A stretch of 18,557 nt of DNA from JAJZMA01 sp021850405 (GCA_027365835.1 DAHXLU010000098.1:1-18557); one strand, 5' to 3'; shown: positions 8,130 through 15,314, numbered from the stretch's first letter. The notes: generated by a model from the letters alone, not told the origin. Numbers and translations: made by a program.

Positions 8130-8670
8130 ACCGCTTGAGATCCAGAAGTGATGAATCGTCTCCGCCTGTTCCCCCTGCATTCCTGTGCCGGGCACGCGGC
8201 CGTGTACGAATCGGCGGTGGATTCTCCAGCAGCTGTGCAAAGGTCTTGCGCCAGTCATCCACATCCTTGAAATCCCTGTAGACCGAAGCAAAACGGATAT
8301 ACACTATCTCATCCAGATCACGCAGCCGTGCCATAACAAGTTCCCCGATCTGGCGGCTCTCTATCTCTGTGACACTGGTGGAACGCACCTCTGCTTCTAC
8401 CGCGTCTGCAACCGTTTCTATCTGTTCCCTTGAGATGTGCCGCTTCGCAGATGCACTGAGCAGACCCCGGAGCAGTTTGCCATGGTCAAATTCCTCCCTG
8501 CGCCCGTCTGCCTTGATGACATACAGCGGAATTGTCTCCACGCGCTCGTAGGTGGTAAAGCGCTTGCCACAGAGCAGGCACTCGCGACGACGTCTTACTG
8601 CTTCGCCAGTCTCCGAATCCCGCGAATCAACTACTTTTGAATCAGAATGGGAACAGTAAGGACAGCGCAT
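8128..8670 (-). CDS. nrdR: Transcriptional repressor NrdR
   Basis: NrdR is a nucleotide-sensing repressor of ribonucleotide reductase genes; it binds ATP/dATP through an ATP-cone. The N-terminal zinc ribbon has CPYC (C3, C6) and CLLC (C31, C34), followed by GKRFTTYERVE. The ATP-cone covers about 49-139, and the family's IRFASVYRDFKD segment follows. At 180 aa it is somewhat longer than many NrdRs because of a basic, glycine-containing tail (about 155-180) that ends just before yggS. The ATG start follows ftsZ by 48 nt and has no clear Shine-Dalgarno sequence. A stable GNRA hairpin occupies that gap. No ribonucleotide reductase gene lies in the window. To my knowledge an ftsZ-nrdR pairing is seen in Chloroflexota. 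Confidence 0.97.
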   Translation of the reverse strand: MRCPYCSHSDSKVVDSRDSETGEAVRRRRECLLCGKRFTTYERVETIPLYVIKADGRREEFDHGKLLRGLLSASAKRHISREQIETVADAVEAEVRSTSVTEIESRQIGELVMARLRDLDEIVYIRFASVYRDFKDVDDWRKTFAQLLENPPPIRTRPRARHRNAGGTGGDDSSLLDLKR

Positions 8671-8681
8671 AACTGTACAGG

Positions 8682-8705
8682 AGGGGCAGCCTTTCGGCTA
8701 CCCCT
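8682..8705 (-). promoter_or_regulatory. GNRA-capped hairpin between ftsZ and nrdR
   Basis: In the minus-strand RNA, ten bases pair with ten across a GAAA tetraloop (AGGGGUAGCC, GAAA, GGCUGCCCCU), including one internal U-G wobble. It begins 13 nt after the ftsZ stop codon and ends 11 nt before the nrdR ATG. No U-run follows, so it is not a canonical terminator. It could be a stabiliser or processing site for the ftsZ mRNA, or a modulator of nrdR translation. Confidence 0.6.
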
Positions 8706-8718
8706 ATAAACACTGGGC

Positions 8719-9813
8719 CTACCGGCGATCCCGCAGGAACGCGGGAATGTCCAAGTCTTCCATACTGTAGCCCGCAGCGGCAGGCCGCCCATTGGCTACT
8801 ACGGCGGGCTCTTCTGCTGGCCGGCTCACTGCAGTGTACTGGGCGCCAGCCCCTTCGGCCCCCAGGTCAAATCCTGTTGCAATCACAGTGATCTTGACCT
8901 CGCCCTCCATCTTCTCATCGATGACAGTTCCAAAGATAATCTGTGCATCCGGATCTGCGGACTCGCTCACCATCTGGGCTGCCTCATTGACCTCATACAG
9001 GGTTAGGTCGGTACCCCCTGTGATGTTGAGGAGTATGCCCTTTGCTCCAGCGATGGTTGTTTCCAGCAGAGGACTTGCCACCGCCTGTCGTGCGGCATCC
9101 GCAGCGCGAGTATCCCCGTTGCCAAACCCAATCCCCATAAGCGCAGCACCCTGACCCGCCATCACTGCCTTCACATCGGCAAAGTCAAGGTTGATCAGCC
9201 CTGGGTAAACAATGAGGTCGGAAATGCCTTGCACACCCTGGCGCAGGACATCATCGGCCATCTCGAATGCCCGGCCAATGGTTGTCTTCTTGTCAGCCAC
9301 CTGGATGAGCCTCTCGTTGGGAATCGTAATCAGGGTGTCCACTTTGGACCGCAGCCGCTCGATGCCTTCCTCAGCCGCACGTTGTCTGCGCACGCCCTCA
9401 AACCGGAACGGCTTGGTCACAACCCCAATGGTAAGGGCTCCATTCTGGCGCGCAATCTCTGCGACCACCGGTGCAGCGCCGGTTCCGGTTCCACCGCCCA
9501 TCCCGGCCGTAACAAACACCATGTCGCAGTTCGAGAGCAGCTTGCCCAGCTCCTCACGCGACTCTTCTGCTGCTTCAGAACCCTTGGCTGGGTCTCCGCC
9601 AGCGCCAAGGCCCCGTGTCAGCTTGGCTCCGATGCGCACCTGCTGCTCCGACTCACAGTTGGAAAGCGCCTGATGATCGGTATTTATTGCCACAAACTCC
9701 ACACCCTTGAGTCGAGTGCGGATCATCCGGTTGACTGCATTGCTGCCGCCTCCGCCCACGCCTGCCACCAGGATGCGTGCGTTGCCCTCCAGCGTTCTAT
9801 CCAGATTAGACAT
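8719..9813 (-). CDS. ftsZ: Cell division protein FtsZ
   Basis: FtsZ is the tubulin-like GTPase that forms the cytokinetic ring. Starting at ATG 9813 it is 364 aa. The GTP-binding start is ILVAGVGGGGSNAV (14-27), the tubulin signature GGGTGTG is at 106-112, and the T7 loop NLDFAD (208-213) supplies the catalytic aspartates. The linker after the globular core is short, about 25-30 residues. The C-terminal peptide DLDIPAFLRDRR (353-364) would bind FtsA and other partners. The open frame extends 27 codons upstream, but ATG 9813 has GGAGG 7 nt before it and matches the family N-terminus. A gap of 261 nt separates it from ftsA and holds a perfect TATAAT and a small leader hairpin. ftsZ may therefore be transcribed from its own promoter. 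Confidence 0.99.
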   Translation of the reverse strand: MSNLDRTLEGNARILVAGVGGGGSNAVNRMIRTRLKGVEFVAINTDHQALSNCESEQQVRIGAKLTRGLGAGGDPAKGSEAAEESREELGKLLSNCDMVFVTAGMGGGTGTGAAPVVAEIARQNGALTIGVVTKPFRFEGVRRQRAAEEGIERLRSKVDTLITIPNERLIQVADKKTTIGRAFEMADDVLRQGVQGISDLIVYPGLINLDFADVKAVMAGQGAALMGIGFGNGDTRAADAARQAVASPLLETTIAGAKGILLNITGGTDLTLYEVNEAAQMVSESADPDAQIIFGTVIDEKMEGEVKITVIATGFDLGAEGAGAQYTAVSRPAEEPAVVANGRPAAAGYSMEDLDIPAFLRDRR

Positions 9814-9820
9814 TGAGAAA

Positions 9821-9825
9821 CCTCC
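9821..9825 (-). promoter_or_regulatory. Ribosome-binding site of ftsZ
   Basis: The minus strand reads GGAGG, 7 nt before ATG 9813. It selects this start over the longer open frame that begins at 9894. Confidence 0.8.
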
Positions 9826-9840
9826 AGACCAATGCGATGC

Positions 9841-9854
9841 GCCGCGATAGCGGC
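9841..9854 (-). promoter_or_regulatory. Small hairpin in the ftsZ leader
   Basis: The minus strand can form GCCGC-TATC-GCGGC, a 5-bp all-GC stem with a 4-nt loop, about 28 nt upstream of the ftsZ ATG. It leaves the ribosome-binding site free. Its role is unknown. Confidence 0.4.
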
Positions 9855-9908
9855 AAACTTGCGACTCGCTCCCCTCCCGCGCCACGTGGGTCAAATGCGG
9901 AAGTGCTA

Positions 9909-9914
9909 ATTATA
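9909..9914 (-). promoter_or_regulatory. Candidate -10 box upstream of ftsZ
   Basis: The minus strand carries a perfect TATAAT (context AAGGGTATAATTAG) about 95 nt upstream of the ftsZ ATG. I found no matching -35 hexamer at 16-18 nt and no extended TG motif. The box and its position suggest, but do not prove, a dedicated ftsZ promoter. Confidence 0.4.
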
Positions 9915-10074
9915 CCCTTGCCAGAAATCTTTTTTGGGCTATCCCCGGGTGATGCCCACCAACCAGAACACCCAGCTTCTCCAGACACAAACTGTTTCCT
10001 CATCTATTTCTATTTTCCCTATCGCCTTATTTTCTGTCTTTTTTACTTTCCGTTCCTGATGCCCCACGAAAGGT

Positions 10075-11301
10075 TCACGCCAGGCCGCGCAGCCACCCCC
10101 CAACGCGGGATCCCATTCCCGACGACCTGCGCGCCCGATGCGACAATCCGCCCTTACCAGCCTGTACCCTTGCTCCCCACCGCAGCAGCCCAACGGCAGT
10201 TGCGTACTGGGGGCCCGAAACCTCACGGTCCATGCCGTGCAGCCCAGTCGGAGCCGCCACCCGCGCAGGGAGATCCGTCTCCTGCTGGATGACGTCAAGG
10301 AATCCTGCGAGAAGCGCGCCCCCGCCCGTAAGCACGATGCCTCCTGGATAGCGCTGACTGGGCCCACTTTTTTCGATCTCCATGTGCATAAGCCGCGCCA
10401 TCTCGCGCGCCCTGGGAGCAATCACCTCAGCAAGATATCGCTGCGGGATTGCAACCTCCTGCTCATACCCCAGTGGCATCAACGGAACCGAGCTGTCCGC
10501 CGGAACAGTCAGCTGCAGGCAGTGTCCGTGCGAGCGTTTTAGCCGCTCTGCGGTCTCAAGGTCACTCCGGAGGCCCACAGCCAGATCACTGGTGACGTGG
10601 TATCCCCCTACAGGGAGCACCCCTGTATGAACCACAGCGCCATCCACAAACACAGCAACATCGGTCGTACCGCCGCCAACATCCACCAGCACGACGCCAC
10701 GTTCCCGCTCCTCCTCATCGAGTACTGCCTCGGCAGAAGCCAGCACCTGCAGGACCACCTCGTCGACATCGACTCCTGCCTCATGCATCACCTTGACCAC
10801 ATTCTGGATCGCAGTGTGGGCGCCCGTGATGATGTGGGTTTCGACCTCAAGCCGGTTACCAGACATCCCCAGTGCTTCCCGCACACCGTCCTGTCCATCA
10901 ATGGTGTACTGCCGTGGAAGGACGTGTACTATCGCCCGGTCGCTTGGGATCGCAACCGCCCGGGCCGCCTCCAGTGCCCTGCTGACATCAAAGGCCCGCA
11001 CCTCGCGGTGGCCCGTCACTGCCACAACGCCAGTGGAGTTCTGCGAAGAGATATGGCTCCCAGCCAGGCCGACCACCGCCGAATTGACCGGAACCCCAGC
11101 CATCTGCTCGGCAGCATCCACGGCATCAGCGACTACCTCGGCTGCCCGGTCTATATCAATGACCGCGCCCTTGCGCACACCGCGCGATGGCACCTCCCCC
11201 ATGCCGATCACGTCGACATCGGTCCCGTCCACATCGGCCACGATGCAGCACACTTTGGTCGTACCCAGATCAAGGGCAGCAACTCGCCGGCTTCGGCTCA
11301 C
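10075..11301 (-). CDS. ftsA: Cell division protein FtsA
   Basis: FtsA is an actin-like ATPase that tethers FtsZ to the membrane and recruits later division proteins. The 408-aa protein has phosphate-1 loop DLGTTK (11-16). The FtsA-specific 1C (SHS2) domain covers about 85-165. The phosphate-2 loop is VDVGGGTTD (206-214), and an adenosine motif GGIVLTGGGALLAG lies towards the end. The C-terminus ends in a short amphipathic stretch, GSRVGGWLRGLA, that fits the membrane-targeting helix. A conserved start region (MGEVPSRGVRKGAVIDID) supports the reading frame. The start is GTG, preceded in frame by a TAG two codons upstream, so no longer form is possible. The ribosome-binding site is weak. Upstream lies a gap of about 220 nt behind a dehydrogenase gene. 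Confidence 0.98.
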   Translation of the reverse strand: MSRSRRVAALDLGTTKVCCIVADVDGTDVDVIGMGEVPSRGVRKGAVIDIDRAAEVVADAVDAAEQMAGVPVNSAVVGLAGSHISSQNSTGVVAVTGHREVRAFDVSRALEAARAVAIPSDRAIVHVLPRQYTIDGQDGVREALGMSGNRLEVETHIITGAHTAIQNVVKVMHEAGVDVDEVVLQVLASAEAVLDEEERERGVVLVDVGGGTTDVAVFVDGAVVHTGVLPVGGYHVTSDLAVGLRSDLETAERLKRSHGHCLQLTVPADSSVPLMPLGYEQEVAIPQRYLAEVIAPRAREMARLMHMEIEKSGPSQRYPGGIVLTGGGALLAGFLDVIQQETDLPARVAAPTGLHGMDREVSGPQYATAVGLLRWGARVQAGKGGLSHRARRSSGMGSRVGGWLRGLA

Positions 11302-11522
11302 ACTCTATCCAGTGGTAGGGAGGGTGAGGCGCGCACCCGCCATCAACAATATGATGCGCCTGTGCCGCAGCATGCCACAATATGTAGTCCTTTATCAAGG
11401 GGGAGGAAGCAGTCCCCAGTCAACGACCGCCTGCCCGCTGTCCACGCCGGCAACAGTCTTGCACCCAAAAGCAGGGGAGACGGCCAGGTGGACCCCACTT
11501 TCCATGGTCACTGCCAGCCCCC
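11302..11522 (-). other. Gap between the dehydrogenase gene and ftsA
   Basis: This gap of about 220 nt follows the stop of the MDR dehydrogenase. Its first half contains a small open frame, listed separately. The second half has no open frame of note. I could not find a promoter with two acceptable hexamers, although TTGATA near 11391-11396 and AT-rich patches (CATATT) are present. Confidence 0.4.
11395..11511 (-). CDS. Possible small protein of 38 aa, function unknown
   Basis: A short open frame starts with GTG at 11511 (or ATG at 11505) and ends with TGA at 11395. A GGGGGG run 6 nt upstream of the GTG could serve as ribosome-binding site; it directly follows the dehydrogenase stop. The translation begins VTMESGVHLAVSPAF and continues GCKTVAGVDSGQAVVDW, ending in three prolines. 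It has mixed, protein-like composition, but no family is recognised and there is no signal peptide or membrane segment. It could equally be a chance frame in a GC-rich leader of ftsA. Confidence 0.2.
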   Translation of the reverse strand: MTMESGVHLAVSPAFGCKTVAGVDSGQAVVDWGLLPPP

Positions 11523-12626
11523 CTATAGCCCAGCCTCCCCGGGCGCAACCTCGACCAGCACCTTGCCTGGCTGCCGGCCTTCAAGCAGGCAGGCAAATGC
11601 GCCTGCCGCATCTTCCATCTGGAATCGTCCCGCCACGAGGGGGTTTAGTCTGTGCTCTGCGACCAGCTGCACCAGGGTCTCGAGCTGCGCCAAGGATCCC
11701 ATGGTTACCCCCTGCACCCGGATCTCCTTCCAGAAGATCCGGTTCAGCCCGGCACCTGGATTGCTCCCTGTGGTGGCTCCACTCACAACTATTGAGCCGC
11801 CCGTGCGCACTACCTTCAGTGACAGCTCCCAGGTCGCATCCCCCACGGTCTCTACCACCAGATCTATACCCCTTCCGCCTGTAAGGGCAAAAATCTTCCC
11901 CACAGCATCGCCGTCGAGCACAACGCCATCTGCAGGCGGGAGCAGTCCCCCTCCTGACAGCTCAGCACCTCCCCCGGTTGAAGGCAGGTGTGCCTCAGTG
12001 CGGGAGGTGACAATTACATGGGCCCCGCAGAGGGCCGCAAGGGTGCGTGCTGCCACAGCGACCCCCCCATGACCACCATGAATCAGCACCGACTGCCCTG
12101 GCCGCAGCCCCCCGGCCTCAAACAGCATGTGAAACGCAGTGAGATACGCCGTAGGGAGGCAGGCAGCGGCATCAAAACTCACCCCGGATGGAAGAGGAAT
12201 GAGATTGGCGACGGGAACATCCACCCGCTCCCCCAGGGTGCCTCTGAGATTGCCCTCACTGAGGAGTGCCATGCGGGCGCATCTCTCCTTGCGCCTGCAT
12301 CCATCACACTCACCACAGGAGACAACAGCGTGAACGACCACACGGGTTCCGATCGCAGGCTGTCCCTCCGAGGGACCATCAGGACTGCCACCATAGCTTT
12401 CGACCCAGCCAGCGGCATCACAGCCGAGCACCGCAGGGTAGGCAATGGGGCGTGAAGAGATGCCCCGGAGCGTCCAGATGTCATGGTGGTTGAGGCCAGC
12501 TACGGCAACCCTGACCCGGGCCCAGCCTGACGGCAGCGCCTCGAGGGGACCTTCTGGAACTTCCCCCACCGAAAGCACCGAAAGCGGCTCACGGGGAGCA
12601 CTTCCGGTGGCAAAAACAGCACGCAT
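11523..12626 (-). CDS. Zinc-type MDR alcohol dehydrogenase / quinone oxidoreductase
   Basis: This is a medium-chain dehydrogenase/reductase of 367 aa, probably NAD(P)H-dependent; the substrate is unknown. The GroES-like N-terminal domain contains GLNHHDIWTLRG (44-55) and GCDAAGWV (68-75). The position of the usual catalytic zinc Cys in NxxD-type enzymes is not a cysteine. A structural-zinc lobe has Cys 104, 107, 110 and 116, with the last spacing shorter than the usual C-x7-C. The Rossmann loop is HGGHGGVA (183-190), followed by VTSR, which hints at NADP(H). After it comes a glycine-rich segment (about 207-230) unlike the normal helix-strand. The start ATG overlaps the ftsQ stop by 1 nt (TGATG), so it is translationally coupled to ftsQ. 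Such a gene is not a usual dcw member; its role here is unexplained. Confidence 0.9.
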   Translation of the reverse strand: MRAVFATGSAPREPLSVLSVGEVPEGPLEALPSGWARVRVAVAGLNHHDIWTLRGISSRPIAYPAVLGCDAAGWVESYGGSPDGPSEGQPAIGTRVVVHAVVSCGECDGCRRKERCARMALLSEGNLRGTLGERVDVPVANLIPLPSGVSFDAAACLPTAYLTAFHMLFEAGGLRPGQSVLIHGGHGGVAVAARTLAALCGAHVIVTSRTEAHLPSTGGGAELSGGGLLPPADGVVLDGDAVGKIFALTGGRGIDLVVETVGDATWELSLKVVRTGGSIVVSGATTGSNPGAGLNRIFWKEIRVQGVTMGSLAQLETLVQLVAEHRLNPLVAGRFQMEDAAGAFACLLEGRQPGKVLVEVAPGEAGL

Positions 12627-13537
12627 CAGCTAGGCGGACTGCCTCCCACAGCAGGACTCGAAGGGTCCTCAAGATTGATGTAGACAAAGCTGGGATGGGC
12701 AAAATCCAGATGCGTCCGCAGTGCTGCAAGTGCGTCCATCTGCTGCGATACCTGTGCTATCTGGCTGTCCGTATTCAGCCGTCCCAGTACCGCCCCCCAC
12801 CCACAGCTGGTATCCACTGTCACAACGCCAGAGCTGTTCCAGAGGAACTGTGCCACCTGACAACCCGTGGTTCCCGGAAACGCGAGTGCGATGCTGTGCA
12901 GCACTGCCACAGTGGACGACGGCAGCGTAAACCGCTGCACCCCCTGCCTCTGATCACTGACGAGCGGCAGATGCAGGGAAAGAAACTGCGCCCTGCTTAT
13001 CGACAGGTAGGTGCCATCTGCTGCCACAACCTGGTAGGAAGTACCGTGCTCTATACGCAGCACAGGCTGCTTTTCAACAACATCAATGGTGACTGTTGCG
13101 GGAAGTGCAAGATGCACTGTCACGGAAGAAAGCCAGCTGCTCTTTGCAGCAGAAGCCGCCAGAGCAGCTCCGTTTACCGTAAATATGCTCTTGCCCACCG
13201 ACTGCACAGCCTCCGCCCGGACAAGCGACGCCGGCACCAGCCCTCCGCTCGCACCATTGACCCGCACAGAAGACACCCGGAATGCCGGAGCGGCCAGCAT
13301 GACAGCCAGAACCAGTCCGCCAACCAGCAGAGCGCCAACCGAGGCTATGCTGGGGCCCGCATGGCTGGCTCCGCCACTGGCCCAGCCACTGGCCCGACGC
13401 CGCCTTCCCCTCTCCTTGCGGAGACTGCCGCCTGACCGTGCGCTGCCGGTAAAGCCCCTCCGTGCCGGCGCGTCAATAAGTGCTGCCGCCTTTGCCCGCG
13501 CTATGGCACTCCCGGCTTCTTCTATTCCACTCTTCAT
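12626..13537 (-). CDS. ftsQ: Cell division protein FtsQ/DivIB
   Basis: FtsQ is a bitopic membrane protein that links early and late divisome parts. From ATG 13537 it is 303 aa: a basic cytoplasmic region (1-63, with RKERGRRRR at 40-48) and one membrane segment (about 64-84). The POTRA domain follows from about 86 (FRVSSVRVNGA), then the beta domain. The tail is short and proline/serine-rich. The identity rests on this architecture, on the POTRA sequence and on the position before ftsA and ftsZ. The open frame reaches a GTG at 13561, but ATG 13537 has CAGGAG 9 nt upstream and is preferred. Sequence conservation in this family is low, so the call owes much to context. The dehydrogenase gene starts on its stop codon. 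Confidence 0.9.
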   Translation of the reverse strand: MKSGIEEAGSAIARAKAAALIDAPARRGFTGSARSGGSLRKERGRRRRASGWASGGASHAGPSIASVGALLVGGLVLAVMLAAPAFRVSSVRVNGASGGLVPASLVRAEAVQSVGKSIFTVNGAALAASAAKSSWLSSVTVHLALPATVTIDVVEKQPVLRIEHGTSYQVVAADGTYLSISRAQFLSLHLPLVSDQRQGVQRFTLPSSTVAVLHSIALAFPGTTGCQVAQFLWNSSGVVTVDTSCGWGAVLGRLNTDSQIAQVSQQMDALAALRTHLDFAHPSFVYINLEDPSSPAVGGSPPS

Positions 13538-13546
13538 ATTTTTGGA

Positions 13547-13552
13547 CTCCTG
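13547..13552 (-). promoter_or_regulatory. Ribosome-binding site of ftsQ
   Basis: The minus strand reads CAGGAG, 9 nt before ATG 13537. It lies inside the longer open frame and favours the shorter, 303-aa form. A 10-bp GC palindrome, cgggcgcccg, lies just upstream at 13561-13570. Confidence 0.65.
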
Positions 13553-13610
13553 TACGACCACGGGCGCCCGCCCAGCCTAGATGCCTATCCAGCTCCACCC
13601 GCCATGATGC

Positions 13611-15314
13611 CTAATGGATCCCCATATAGGTATCTGGCAGGTCGTTGGCAAACATGATTACATCGCCAGCACGCGTAACGGTGCGAATAATATCCTGCGC
13701 CTCTGAGAGCGACCCGACCAGATGTGTTACAGCCTTGCTCTCCTCCTGGTCAATGCCGCGTCCCATGGCCATAGCTGCCCTGGATCGCACCAGAATCAGA
13801 TGGTCACATACCCTGGCAGCATGCGCTCCATACTTCCGGTTCTCCTCTTCCTCGCGCTCCCCCAGCTCCACGATTCCAGGAGTCACCAGTATTTTCTGTC
13901 CAGATCCAAACTGCTCCAGCACTTCCAGTCCATTATGCACACCAACCGGATTGGCATTATATGAGTCATCAATAACCGTCACCCCCGTGGCCCCAGGGAG
14001 CACCTGAAGCCGGTGCTCGACCTGCTTCATGGTTGAGAGACGGTGTGCTGCCTGCCCTACATCCACGCCCAGCAGATGGGCCACGACCAGTGCTGCGCAT
14101 CCATTCTCCGCCTGATGCCTGCCAAGAAGCGGGGTTTCGACCGGAACATCGAGACCCTCTGCACGCCAGCGAAACCGGAAAGCTGTGCCCCGGGGAGAGA
14201 GCCTCACATTTTCAGCCCGGGCTACAGCCCCGGGCGTGCGCTCGCTCCCATAGACAACGAGCCGGACCCCTCCCGCCCCAGCCCGCTCCACAAGTTCCCG
14301 CTGCCACTTGAAGAAAGCTGGATCACTATCAGAAGATGGCTCCTCTCCACCATAAACAACTGCTACGCCATCCTTTGGCAAAAGAGCCGTCGTCTCAGCC
14401 AGGGAACCCACAACCGCCTCCATGGACCCAAATCGCTCCAGGTGCTGGGGGCCAACAGCGGTAACGACTGCCATTTCCGGCTTTACCAGTGAGCAGATCC
14501 TGCTTATTTCTCCGCCACGATAGGCATCCATCTCTACTACAAACGTCCTGGTGCCTTCCGGCAGCGTCTCGTTTATCGCCCGGGTAACTCCGAGCAGGGT
14601 ATTGAAGCTGTGCGGAGTAGGATATGCCGGCCCAAGCAGCTCAAGGACATGGGCAACCATTCCCTTGGTAGAGGTTTTTCCGTAACTCCCAGCCACAGCA
14701 ACTACGCGACAGCCGATCTGTTCCAGCCTTCTCCCTGCCCTCAGGATGAAACCTCTCCGGTAGTAGCGCTCCAGCGGTTCCGTCAACGCCAGCGCAGTGA
14801 GCAGGATCAATACTGCCGCGAGCGGAGAAAGCAGCACTGGAACTGCCAGCAGATACCCCTGCTCTTCCAGATGGCCATGCTGGTACTCCAGGAAAAATAC
14901 AACAGCAAGCAACATCAGGCCGATCCCTGCGGCTGCAGCAAGCAGCCTGCGCATCCGCGGCGTATAGACAAGAGCCTTTTTTGCGGGAAGTGGATGAAAC
15001 AGAACGAGCAACACTACATCGCCAACAAGGAGCGGCACTGCCAGCAGGGCTCCATGGACCAGGAGCCCGTTCCACATCAGGAAAACGCCAGCTACCGTTA
15101 CGAGTGCGCCCGCCAGAGCGGGAACAGACAAGAACCAGCGACTGTGGATGCTCCACAAAACCAGTCGACGCCACTCATATTCCTCAATCTGCAGCATGCG
15201 CGCAAGGAGCAATGTCATCCGCGCCCAGGCGAACCCAAGCAGGGCCAGGCCTGCGGCAAAAAGGAGCGGCAGGAAGGGCCCTACTGGTCCGAATAAAGGA
15301 GAAGATGACAACAC
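13611..15314 (-). CDS. Membrane-anchored MurF-like ligase
   Basis: This is a Mur-ligase-family ATP-dependent peptide ligase, 567 aa, closest to MurF, which adds D-Ala-D-Ala to the stem peptide. The first 180 residues are five predicted membrane segments (about 9-31, 61-82, 85-106, 123-143, 155-177) with a conserved-looking MLQIEEYEWRRL between the first two. The ligase core follows: P-loop GSYGKTSTK (209-217), SFNTLLGVTRAI, VVEMDAYRGGEI and VTAVGPQHLERFGS. The C-terminal domain has GRHQAENGCAAL and the MurF motif DDSYNANP. The usual MurF N-terminal domain that grips the UDP-MurNAc part is missing. The start is GTG with AAGGAG 7 nt upstream, 4 nt after the hydrolase stop. Membrane-type Mur ligases of this kind occur in Firmicutes and relatives; their substrate is not settled to my knowledge. 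Confidence 0.88.
   Translation of the reverse strand: MLSSSPLFGPVGPFLPLLFAAGLALLGFAWARMTLLLARMLQIEEYEWRRLVLWSIHSRWFLSVPALAGALVTVAGVFLMWNGLLVHGALLAVPLLVGDVVLLVLFHPLPAKKALVYTPRMRRLLAAAAGIGLMLLAVVFFLEYQHGHLEEQGYLLAVPVLLSPLAAVLILLTALALTEPLERYYRRGFILRAGRRLEQIGCRVVAVAGSYGKTSTKGMVAHVLELLGPAYPTPHSFNTLLGVTRAINETLPEGTRTFVVEMDAYRGGEISRICSLVKPEMAVVTAVGPQHLERFGSMEAVVGSLAETTALLPKDGVAVVYGGEEPSSDSDPAFFKWQRELVERAGAGGVRLVVYGSERTPGAVARAENVRLSPRGTAFRFRWRAEGLDVPVETPLLGRHQAENGCAALVVAHLLGVDVGQAAHRLSTMKQVEHRLQVLPGATGVTVIDDSYNANPVGVHNGLEVLEQFGSGQKILVTPGIVELGEREEEENRKYGAHAARVCDHLILVRSRAAMAMGRGIDQEESKAVTHLVGSLSEAQDIIRTVTRAGDVIMFANDLPDTYMGIH

Larger units (their letters stand above)
9814..10074 (-). other. ftsA-ftsZ intergenic region
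   Basis: This gap of 261 nt is AT-richer than its surroundings. Directly behind ftsA (about 9992-10056) the minus strand is almost all purine, with runs such as GTAAAAAAGACAG. A CCCGGG-centred imperfect inverted repeat (9936-9957) follows; on the minus strand it is trailed by six A rather than T, so it is not a terminator. A TATAAT box and a leader hairpin lie nearer to ftsZ. I see no gene here. Confidence 0.55.

Noticed and set aside
9936..9957. Intrinsic terminator between ftsA and ftsZ
   Set aside because: The inverted repeat is imperfect, and in the minus-strand RNA it is followed by A residues. The T-run lies on the plus strand, ahead of the repeat.
10597..12072. Long plus-strand open frame of 491 codons opposite ftsA and the dehydrogenase gene
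   Set aside because: It is antisense to two clear genes, shows no family resemblance and is the kind of shadow frame expected in GC-rich coding DNA. The same applies to the plus-strand frames opposite ileS (4114-5250) and the hydrolase/ddl pair (15148-16284).
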